Positions 56,756 to 64,000 of a stretch of DNA of 64,000 bases are shown here, one piece after another. The translations under genes and the position numbers were made by a program. The notes under the pieces were generated by a model. It had not been told where the DNA came from. It saw only the letters and a list, made by a program, of their open reading frames with translations, and did no database searches. Numbering within the stretch: position 1 is the first letter of the stretch; the number at the start of each line of letters is the position of its first letter. Origin of the DNA: Leptospira ainlahdjerensis (GTDB lineage: Bacteria; Spirochaetota; Leptospiria; Leptospirales; Leptospiraceae); assembly GCF_016919175.1 (NCBI RefSeq), contig NZ_JAFFPU010000016.1, positions 62,001 to 126,000 on the forward strand, read 5' to 3'.

Positions 56756-57391
56756 TTAATCCCTTCCGATTTCGATTTCTATTAATCGACTAGATTCTGA
56801 GCTTTCCTCGGAAAGAATTTTTGCCCTGTTAAAATACTGTTCCGCCATTTTATCCCTTTTCGCCTTTTTAAAGATTTTGCCTAATCTTAGATAAACTAAG
56901 GCTAACTTTGAAGATTCCGCACTTGCTTGATTATACAAAGAGAGAGCGTCTTCTATTTTTCCCTCCGATTCTAAGATGGTTCCCAAAGTATATTCTACTT
57001 CCCATCGACTAGGAATGTCCTTAATAACCGAATATAAACGTTCTTTCGCATCCTGCCTATATTCGATCTTTAAACTTTCGATTTTGGATCGCCAATATTG
57101 GGCAGTAGCATTACATCGATCTTCCTTGGAGGCATCATTAAACTTTTCCAAGGCTTGATCAAAATCTTTTTTGAAATAATGTATCTTACCAAGCATAATC
57201 AATGTCGAAACTGAATTCGGTTCAATTTCCAATATTTGGCTGTATAATGAGAGAGCTTCATTTAGGTCTTTGCGTATATAAGCAGCTGAGGCATCTTTAT
57301 TTAAGGACTCTAATCTTTCCTTTGATTTTCCACAAGATAAGCACGTTAAAACTATGAGTATCAGTAATCTATATGTATTCCTTGTTTTCAT
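56756..57391 (-). CDS. TPR lipoprotein of the RND operon
   Basis: A 211-residue protein. The signal ends in LIVLTCLSCGKSKE with a lipobox Cys at residue 20. Four to five TPR units follow (ALSLYSQILEIEPNSV; LGKIHYFKKDFDQALEKFND; TLGTILESEGKIEDALSLYN; YLRLGKIFKKAKRDKMAEQYF). Such a scaffold could hold the adaptor or the Ig-like lipoprotein in place, but there is no direct sign. It lies between lipoprotein 57400 and the MFP in the same transcript, 8 and 7 bases away. Confidence 0.88.
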   Translation of the reverse strand: MKTRNTYRLLILIVLTCLSCGKSKERLESLNKDASAAYIRKDLNEALSLYSQILEIEPNSVSTLIMLGKIHYFKKDFDQALEKFNDASKEDRCNATAQYWRSKIESLKIEYRQDAKERLYSVIKDIPSRWEVEYTLGTILESEGKIEDALSLYNQASAESSKLALVYLRLGKIFKKAKRDKMAEQYFNRAKILSEESSESSRLIEIEIGRD

Positions 57392-57399
57392 TGACCGCT

Positions 57400-58221
57400 C
57401 TATTTATTCTTTAGGACTTCGGATAATTTTCCGGCAATTTTTTGACAAACGTCTTTCAGCAAATTTGCCTCGGTTAAACTTCTTCCATTTACCGTGTAAG
57501 CGATTCCACCTTTAAGCGTTCCCGTTGAATCATAGATTTTTAAGAAGACCAATGAGTTTGAATCTTCTTCTAATAGTGTCCCCGAATCGTTATTGCCTAC
57601 AGCTCCCTGTATGAAATATTGGATTTTGTGTTTTTCGGACACTATAATTATATCTTCGCTTGAAAGGAAATCATCTTCACTCGAATTCTTCTTTGAGTCG
57701 GAAAACCCTACTACTGAGCCCTTTTCCAAAACGTTCCTCAAATTTTCGGGAAGAAGCTCCCGTAAATTCGTGGAATTCTCTTCCGTGATCGGCTTTTGAA
57801 TATCTTGATTTTCCGTAACTGGCGGCTTATCTACGTTGTTGTCCTTTGAAGGTGTAGGTAAAGGAATCGGCTGAAGTTTATCTTTCTTTCCGTTTTGAAT
57901 TTCCTTTAGATTATAACCCTCGTCAATAAGTTGTAATTGCAGCATATCTTTGAAGTTATCAATTAAATAAGGAGCAAATCTTGCATCCCTACTAGCTATT
58001 TTGCCGATAGCAATCGACGATTTACCTTGAGTCTTCATAATGGCAACATGATAGCTTCCTGAAGATTTAAAAAATTTAAGAATTCCGCAAGAAACGGTAC
58101 TCCAAAGAATAGATGAAAGGATTAATGCACGTATAATCAATTTAACCAGATTTTTACGAACATTCTCTATCCAGCTTGAGGATAAATTAAATAATTTTAA
58201 AGTATTGAACGATGTTTTCAT
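57400..58221 (-). CDS. Unknown lipoprotein of the RND operon
   Basis: A 273-residue protein of no known family. A long N-region and a hydrophobic stretch (LIIRALILSSILWSTVSCG) end in a lipobox-like Cys45. The mature part has an N-terminal section (SYHVAIMKTQGKSSIAIG), a Pro/Asn/Glu-rich low-complexity linker (PIPLPTPSKDNNVDKPP), then a folded-looking C-terminus (HKIQYFIQGAVGNNDSG; LVFLKIYDSTGTLKGGIAYT). This C-terminal pattern resembles periplasmic proteins of the CsgG/TolB-N-like kind (FIQGAV, LVFLKIYD), but I would not assign it. AAGAGGTTATC is a clear ribosome-binding site. Its fixed place between Ig-like and TPR proteins suggests a complex. Confidence 0.7.
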   Translation of the reverse strand: MKTSFNTLKLFNLSSSWIENVRKNLVKLIIRALILSSILWSTVSCGILKFFKSSGSYHVAIMKTQGKSSIAIGKIASRDARFAPYLIDNFKDMLQLQLIDEGYNLKEIQNGKKDKLQPIPLPTPSKDNNVDKPPVTENQDIQKPITEENSTNLRELLPENLRNVLEKGSVVGFSDSKKNSSEDDFLSSEDIIIVSEKHKIQYFIQGAVGNNDSGTLLEEDSNSLVFLKIYDSTGTLKGGIAYTVNGRSLTEANLLKDVCQKIAGKLSEVLKNK

Positions 58222-58236
58222 GATAACCTCTTTATA

Positions 58237-61200
58237 CTAATTGCTTTCAAAGAAAAAACTGAAAGGGGAGGATAATGCAGCTCCTCCAGGATTCGTTGCC
58301 GATTGGTCTATTTGAATTAGATACAATGGAAAATTGGAACCCGCAATGCCGGTATTAAATAGCATGTCGAATCCGCAACCTGGGCTTCTATCAGTCATTG
58401 AAATCGTAAGTACTCGATCGCTATCTGTCCACGTCCAGTTACCGCGAAATACTGAAGAGGCAGAACTTGGAAGCTGAGAAATACTGGAGATGCTGACAGC
58501 ATTGATTGTTGTAATCGGATTCATCGGCTGATTGAAAACGATTACAAGGTTGTCTGACGTACTGTCTGCTGGGCAGGCTTGTAATCCTGGAGTAAATGTA
58601 TAGGTAGATGCCTGTAGAATTGGATTCGTATTTTGCCACCAGCAGCCGCTGTTTAGGGCAAAACTCGTACAGTTTGGTTGGTTTTGGAGCCCGATCGCTA
58701 ATACTTGCGGCGAATTGTTTTCCGTTTTGAACGTTAGCGAAAATGGATTCTGTAGATTGTTGCCGGCAAGGTCCTTTGCGGATGTTGAAATGTTAAGATT
58801 AAAATTCTGATTATTATTCAACGGGAGAATTGGCGTTAGAATCATATCGCTACCTACAAAAGAAATCGCAAAATTCCCAGACGGTGAAGTTGAGAATGCA
58901 TTTTGAGTAGAGTTTGGATCCATCGTCTCATTGAAGTGTACTATAATCGGAGAACCGACGCACACGTTTGGAGTGAAAGTTCCATTTTGCAAATTTAATA
59001 AATCGTTAGTAGGTGCTCCACAGTTATCCCCGTCCCCGTCAACTTCAAAATCGATACCTGTAACGATAGGCTGTGCGGAGTCCAACGCTCCGACTACAAA
59101 CGTTGCGTTTACTTGATTGCGTAGGCCTTTTCCTGAAGTATTCGTTATCGAAGTCGGCAAAGAAATATTAAATCTCCGGCCGTATTGAAACGCAAGGTCG
59201 GGAGTAAATACCATCTGATTTGCCGTCGGAAAAGTAAACTGTCCTGTCACAGCTGGTGAAATTGAAAAACCGCTCCGCAGACTCGCAGGATTCATTGGTT
59301 CTGAGAATGTTAAAACAATTGGATTAACGGCTGGATTACCGGTACACCCATTATTTACCGTTGCTGCTAAAATATTATTTATTGCTCCAAGACCAGCTTG
59401 GCAATTTGCTAATGTTCCAGCAAATACATCGATTGAGTTTACAGCTGGAAAGCCGCCGACCGGAGAAGAAAGAAAATATAATACAAAGTTATTCTGTATT
59501 TTAATTCCACTCGTATCAGCAGCATTTTGACCAAGACTGATGACATATTGTGTATTGGGGTTCAAGGATTGCGTTGCGATAAACCTCATCGTCGTCGGTG
59601 ACACCCAGGAAACCATACCTGAAATATTAGGCGTGATTGAGAACGCTTGCGACGTGACATTCTGATCCATATTTTTACTAAATATAATTTCAAAGGAAGC
59701 GCCTTGACCGGTTCCGACGTTATCGTTACAGACATTAGTTACAAAAGAGGCTGATAAAGAATCATCCATTCCCGCATCACAACCTCCCGGTCCTGTGGAG
59801 ACGTCAGATAAAACGTTTAGAATGCTTGGCGGAGTATTGTTCATAGGTCCACCATTGCCCGTTGTAAAGAAACTAATAAAATCCGAAACTAGGCTATTGC
59901 CAGCAAGGTCTTTTGCGGCTGAAGAAATCGTTAGTCTGTATTGCGTGAAGAGATTCAAGTCCTGAGAAGGTGTAAAGAGCAACTCAAACGGATTCGGCCA
60001 GGAAATAATCCCTCCTACTGACGGCGATAATGAAAAGGCGCTTGTTGTGGAGGTTTGATCCATTGCCTCGTTAAATCTTACTCTGAACCTTGATCCGGAA
60101 GCAAGGTGGCAAATGTTAGTTGTAAGATTCGGGATTTGCGTTAAACCTAAAAAACCACAAGCAGGCGCAAGATCCCCTAATAATGGACCCGTTGTGAAGT
60201 CTAACTTCGGAGGAAGCAAATCAATTCCGAATGTAAAAGAAAATGAATATGAGGATCCTATTGTATTTCCGTCTATGTCCATAGCTGAACCGGGAATACT
60301 AATTGTGTAAGTTGTATTTTGCCAATCCTGACTTGGCGTAAAAACCAGGAGGCTAGTATTTCCGCATGGTCCCGTGCTTCCACAAAGTGCGTTTCCACTT
60401 GTTAACCAAGTTTTAGTCCCGAGAATATTTGGTGAGATATTAATGGAGTTTTCGACAGAGGACGGAATCATCGATTCGCTAAAGTGGATAAAAATCGGAG
60501 TATTTAGAGAGGGGGCTATTGCACCGGAACAAGCCCCGGTCTTGTCTCTGATTCCGTTAATCGGATCTAATATGGAGGCTAAGGATCCAGGTGTGCAGCC
60601 CGCGCCAATGTTCGTAAAAGCATCCTGCAAAACGACTCGAGGGATTTGAAAGTCTTGGCCTACGGTAAAAGAAAAAGAGTGGTTTTGCCCTAATAAATTT
60701 CCAGCTAGGTCACTTGCGCTTCCTGAAACCGTAACAGTATAGGTAACGGAGTGTTGCCAAGGTGTGACAGGTGTAAATATCAATCTACTTGTCGTTCCAC
60801 AAGGGCCGGTGGTTCCGCAGGAAACGTTTGGACTGGCCACCCAGCTTTTAACTCCATTTATACTTGGCGAAATCGAAATACCTGAATCTGTAGTGGATAG
60901 ATTCATACTTTCAGAAAAATCTATAAATATAGGAGAACTTTGAAAGCCGGGAACGATTCCTGTGCAAAAGCCGGTTGCATTCATCAAACCACCTGGAAAA
61001 AGAAGCGAAGCCAACGTACCCGGAGAACAACCCGTCGCATTCTGTATAAAACCATCCTGTAAAGTAACGAACGGTTTTACAATCTCAGTGCCAACTGTAA
61101 AACTCGCGGTAACATTATGACTCAACGGATTATCGGAAGTATCTTGCGCCGATTTTGAAATTGTAATGACATAAGTAAGTCCCGTCGTCAAAGAATCCAT

Positions 61201-61884
61201 AGGTGTATAGGTAAGTATCGTATTGTTATTACTCCAAACATAGGAGCCTACTAATTGTGGGATAGTTAGAAAGTTCGATTCTACTGAACCGCGGTCCATG
61301 GGCTTTGTGAAAGTGACGACAATCGGACTATTGACGCAAACATCCGTATTACTATAAAAGTTACTAGGAAAATTGACTATTTCCATTAATGGGCTTGTGG
61401 GCAAACACCCGGAGCCATTTTTCTTTCCTTTGATTGAAATCACGTCAGGGGGGGTCACATCGGTGCTAACGGAAAAATCTATACTATAAGGTTTTTCTAG
61501 GTCTCTTCCCTCTTGGTCTTCGCAACGATTCGAAAGGTTTGCAAGATAAGTGATTCCCCCCTGCCATCTTTGAGAGGGGGTGAAGGTAAGAACATTACCG
61601 TTGATTTCAAAGAGGCCCGTTAGTCCTGGTTGCATTGCGAAAGCGCCAATACAGCTTTGCTGATCTATCGGCTTATTAAACGTAATGATTATTTTTTGAT
61701 CTCTGAGCACGCCCGTTTGTCCCGGTGCAGGAATCGAATACATAACCTTTGGAGCCGCCGGGTTGTTGTCTAATGGGATCCAGTTTTTAAATTTATTTTC
61801 CAGTTTACTACAGGATAATAATACAAGTGAGTAAAGAAATATTGATATTAGCTTGATCAGGGGTGAGGTTTCTTTTCTGTGCAT
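58237..61884 (-). CDS. Giant Ig-like (Big_5) lipoprotein of the RND operon
   Basis: About 1215 residues from the ATG at 61884, behind AAGGAAAAAATAAG; a reading from 61914 would overlap the TolC-like gene. The lipobox is LVLLSC (Cys25). The mature chain has nine Big_5/SbsA-type Ig-like domains. Each has a strand like PIVVTFTKPMD or PIFIHFSESM, then LTFTPSQ and LAGN-type motifs. From domain 2 on, each domain carries a loop with a cysteine pair (GCTPGSLAS...GACSG; NCGAPTNDL...NVCVG), probably a disulfide. Long Ig-like lipoproteins of Leptospira (e.g. LigA/B) bind host molecules, but those use another Ig subtype. The role here is unknown: surface spike, export partner or adhesin. Confidence 0.88.
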   Translation of the reverse strand: MHRKETSPLIKLISIFLYSLVLLSCSKLENKFKNWIPLDNNPAAPKVMYSIPAPGQTGVLRDQKIIITFNKPIDQQSCIGAFAMQPGLTGLFEINGNVLTFTPSQRWQGGITYLANLSNRCEDQEGRDLEKPYSIDFSVSTDVTPPDVISIKGKKNGSGCLPTSPLMEIVNFPSNFYSNTDVCVNSPIVVTFTKPMDRGSVESNFLTIPQLVGSYVWSNNNTILTYTPMDSLTTGLTYVITISKSAQDTSDNPLSHNVTASFTVGTEIVKPFVTLQDGFIQNATGCSPGTLASLLFPGGLMNATGFCTGIVPGFQSSPIFIDFSESMNLSTTDSGISISPSINGVKSWVASPNVSCGTTGPCGTTSRLIFTPVTPWQHSVTYTVTVSGSASDLAGNLLGQNHSFSFTVGQDFQIPRVVLQDAFTNIGAGCTPGSLASILDPINGIRDKTGACSGAIAPSLNTPIFIHFSESMIPSSVENSINISPNILGTKTWLTSGNALCGSTGPCGNTSLLVFTPSQDWQNTTYTISIPGSAMDIDGNTIGSSYSFSFTFGIDLLPPKLDFTTGPLLGDLAPACGFLGLTQIPNLTTNICHLASGSRFRVRFNEAMDQTSTTSAFSLSPSVGGIISWPNPFELLFTPSQDLNLFTQYRLTISSAAKDLAGNSLVSDFISFFTTGNGGPMNNTPPSILNVLSDVSTGPGGCDAGMDDSLSASFVTNVCNDNVGTGQGASFEIIFSKNMDQNVTSQAFSITPNISGMVSWVSPTTMRFIATQSLNPNTQYVISLGQNAADTSGIKIQNNFVLYFLSSPVGGFPAVNSIDVFAGTLANCQAGLGAINNILAATVNNGCTGNPAVNPIVLTFSEPMNPASLRSGFSISPAVTGQFTFPTANQMVFTPDLAFQYGRRFNISLPTSITNTSGKGLRNQVNATFVVGALDSAQPIVTGIDFEVDGDGDNCGAPTNDLLNLQNGTFTPNVCVGSPIIVHFNETMDPNSTQNAFSTSPSGNFAISFVGSDMILTPILPLNNNQNFNLNISTSAKDLAGNNLQNPFSLTFKTENNSPQVLAIGLQNQPNCTSFALNSGCWWQNTNPILQASTYTFTPGLQACPADSTSDNLVIVFNQPMNPITTINAVSISSISQLPSSASSVFRGNWTWTDSDRVLTISMTDRSPGCGFDMLFNTGIAGSNFPLYLIQIDQSATNPGGAALSSPFSFFFESN

Positions 61885-61885
61885 C

Positions 61886-63538
61886 TTATTTTTTCCTTGC
61901 TGGATCGAATTCATCTAACGTATTTGAATCTAATTCGGACTCGATATCACTTTGATTAAAGTATTCTTCGAGATCCTTGCTTTTAAAGTTTGAATCGACT
62001 TTAGCTTTAGGAATAGGTCGATTCTCTAAAATCAGAGGAAGAATTGTATTTCCTTTGCTCGGTTTAAATTGAAAAAGACTTAGCGAATCTGGTTGCATAC
62101 CGGAGACCCATTCTAATTCATAAACGGAAGTGCAATACTTTCCAATTGCATCTACTAACTTTTCCTGTGCCCCGACCAATTCGGTTTCCGCAAATAATAT
62201 ATCCGCTCTTTTTGCGTCACCAACTTGCAATTTTGTAGACATCAGTCTCATACTTTCATAGCGAAAGTAGACCATACCGCTTCCGATTTTGATTAAATCG
62301 TAAGATTCAAAAACTGAATCCCCCGCTTTTTCTACTTCTATTGCAATAGATTGCTCTAATCTTTTTTTTTCGGCTAATGAGTCGCCCAACCTAATTTTAC
62401 TTTCCATAACCTTTCTTGAATAACTCATACTATCTAAAATTTGAAGATTATTTGTGGTTGCGGCGTTGAAGTTGGGATTGACTGTGCCTGCGAAACCGGT
62501 GCTCGCCTGGTTATTATAGCGCATCCCTAAATTTTCGGTGGTAGTATTCGTTGATCCGCCTAACGGGAATGTTACTTTCAGATTCACATTCCACGTATCG
62601 TTTTGTAACGGATAGTTAACTCCGGTTCTCCCATAGGATCCGCCAACGGATACTTGTGGAATCCAGGCGTTTTCAGCTAACTCTCTTTCCTTAGCTAATT
62701 TTTTGTTATTAATTTTTATTTTGAGAATCTCAGATCGTTCATTCTGAGCATTTTGAATTAACTTTTCTTTTTTGAATTCAGGATTTTGAATATAGAAATC
62801 GGTTAGCAAATTGCCTTCAATTTCGATTTCAGAAATATAGTCCAGGCTCATCGCTAATTTTAAATCGTTTTTTGCTTTGAGATATTCATTGATCGATTTT
62901 ACTAAGGCAAATTCTATTTCTTGTAATCTTGATGCGACGCTTAATACTTGAATTTGCGTTGTGAATCCTAATTTTGATTCCAGTTTCGCCAATCGAAGTT
63001 GTTCTTTGGCTCGTTCGACAGATTTTTTGTTGAGTGCAACTTTTGCTAAAGCTACTAGAGTGTTTATAAAACTTTTTTGAACCTCGAGTTTTACCTTCGA
63101 AGAAGTGATCTTGAAGTCTTCTCTCGTAAGGGTTTCCTCTAATTTTGCGATATCTAAATCTAACTTTTTTTTCCCTCCATCGTAAATAATTTGATCAACA
63201 TTTAGTAAGATTGCGTTGTAGATATAATCGCTCGAGTCTTGTATTATATACTTTTGTCTCGTAACATTTAATCCTAAAGTTGGAAGAAGATCCCTCCACC
63301 TTTCGGCAATCAATTCTTTAACAGCGGCATTTTTATTCTTAATGGAGAGTAGCATATAATAATTGGTTAAAGCAATTTGAGTAGCCGTTTCCAAGTTTAT
63401 TCTCATGGTGCGTTTTTCAGATGCATACAAACCGGTAGATAAAAAAATAAAGTATACGATAACGACAGAAAGAGAAATTAGCTTAAATATTTTACTCTTA
63501 ATTAAACTCGGATCGTTCGGCACGGTTAGTTTCATCAT
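61886..63538 (-). CDS. TolC-like outer-membrane factor
   Basis: About 550 residues. The ATG at 63538 follows a weak site; a longer frame to 63598 lacks signal character. The signal peptide ([20 protein letters not shown]) is followed by the TolC/OMF repeat pattern: [40 protein letters not shown], and the second-half [20 protein letters not shown] and [19 protein letters not shown]. It forms the outer-membrane channel for the RND system, and is the first gene of the eight. The C-terminus (about 500-550) is an acidic, Asp/Glu/Ser-rich tail not typical of TolC. One base separates its stop from the Ig-like gene start. Confidence 0.9.
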   Translation of the reverse strand: MMKLTVPNDPSLIKSKIFKLISLSVVIVYFIFLSTGLYASEKRTMRINLETATQIALTNYYMLLSIKNKNAAVKELIAERWRDLLPTLGLNVTRQKYIIQDSSDYIYNAILLNVDQIIYDGGKKKLDLDIAKLEETLTREDFKITSSKVKLEVQKSFINTLVALAKVALNKKSVERAKEQLRLAKLESKLGFTTQIQVLSVASRLQEIEFALVKSINEYLKAKNDLKLAMSLDYISEIEIEGNLLTDFYIQNPEFKKEKLIQNAQNERSEILKIKINNKKLAKERELAENAWIPQVSVGGSYGRTGVNYPLQNDTWNVNLKVTFPLGGSTNTTTENLGMRYNNQASTGFAGTVNPNFNAATTNNLQILDSMSYSRKVMESKIRLGDSLAEKKRLEQSIAIEVEKAGDSVFESYDLIKIGSGMVYFRYESMRLMSTKLQVGDAKRADILFAETELVGAQEKLVDAIGKYCTSVYELEWVSGMQPDSLSLFQFKPSKGNTILPLILENRPIPKAKVDSNFKSKDLEEYFNQSDIESELDSNTLDEFDPARKK

Positions 63539-64000
63539 TAATTCAATTGTAGAAGATCTCTTTGTTAATATTCTTGATTGGCAAAAACCTATTCTCAATC
63601 AAACCAAACCTAAATAAAAGCTTGAGTGTATCTTTTATCTTTTTCTTGCAGGCCAAGTTTGGTTTTGAATGAACTTGTCCCTTTTAACTTCTCACTCTTT
63701 GAGGTTTTTGATGAAGAGTGATGTAGTTGAGAATGCCAACAGCTTTCTAATGTTTTCATTTTGAACAAATATAACATGAGGTCTCGTTAATTCTCCATGA
63801 TTGTAACAATTGTGATATTATGTCATAAAAAAAATCACAAAAACGTCTTTACGTCAAGTGCCAACATTGGGAAGTTTTAGTCAAGACAGTTCTATTTGTG
63901 AAGGAATCGAGTGGGTGGTGGTGAATACTATCAAAAACATTTACTGCTAAAGAATATCGGGTGTTTACTAACGTTAATTGATTCGGATTTTATATTTAAC
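63539..64000. other. Region upstream of the RND operon
   Basis: No gene is supported in the last 460 bases. It is AT-rich and should hold the RND operon promoter. An inverted repeat, AAACCAAAC (63600-63608) and GTTTGGTTT (63657-63665), has a 48-base loop and could be a regulatory site or leader structure. The window ends before the next gene. Confidence 0.5.

Overview
This window is chromosomal DNA from a spirochaete of the genus Leptospira, most likely a pathogen-clade species with moderate GC. The genus call rests on several genus-typical proteins: a DUF1554 lipoprotein, a spirochaete-type radical SAM/SPASM protein paired with an SpsF-like protein, a SurA-like chaperone resembling L. interrogans LIC12922, and spirochaete-style lipoboxes. 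A ~150-bp intergenic repeat is scattered through the first 42 kb. The species cannot be fixed without a database search.

Layout. 0-10 kb: a 5'-truncated multi-PAS histidine kinase, exported MsrA, an FAD-linked oxidoreductase, a methyltransferase, an unknown protein, a SET-domain protein, a UPF0316-type membrane protein and a serine hydrolase. 10-17 kb: crcB with a small membrane protein, then prfB, an unknown gene, purD and valS, all on the minus strand. 17-25.5 kb: a DUF1801-like protein, a TetR regulator with an operator-like palindrome, a cluster of SpsF/PseG-like fusion, radical SAM/SPASM protein and SurA-like chaperone, then a chemotaxis receptor. 26-37 kb: lysC diverging from a sodium:solute symporter, a hotdog-fold protein behind a 34-bp inverted repeat, a TonB-dependent receptor, a one-haem DUF3365 protein, yebC, ruvC and a rhodanese. 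37-46.8 kb: an alpha/beta hydrolase, an unknown protein, coaX-birA, the DUF1554 lipoprotein, a thiolase/thioesterase pair diverging from a TetR gene across two palindromes, lipoprotein MsrB, and a lipase-like hydrolase with a lysine-rich tail.

46.9-63.6 kb is visibly more AT-rich and looks like an accessory block. A short plus-strand cluster (orphan ZAS-type zinc-finger membrane protein, MORN protein, TPR lipoprotein) runs tail-to-tail into an eight-gene minus-strand operon. In transcription order that operon encodes a TolC-like outer-membrane factor, a 1215-residue nine-domain Ig-like lipoprotein, two further lipoproteins (one TPR), a membrane-fusion protein, two different RND transporters and a Yip1-like membrane protein. 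The second RND subunit has lost the TM4 acidic proton-relay residue that the first keeps. This suggests a heteromeric pump in which one subunit drives and the other does not, built together with surface or periplasmic lipoproteins. It is the best candidate here for an undescribed system.

The dispersed repeat has end palindromes related to GTAGGAGTTCCTAC and GTCGGAGTTCCGAC. It occurs at six loci, and five of these lie between convergent genes. I saw no rRNA, tRNA, CRISPR array, transposase or phage gene.
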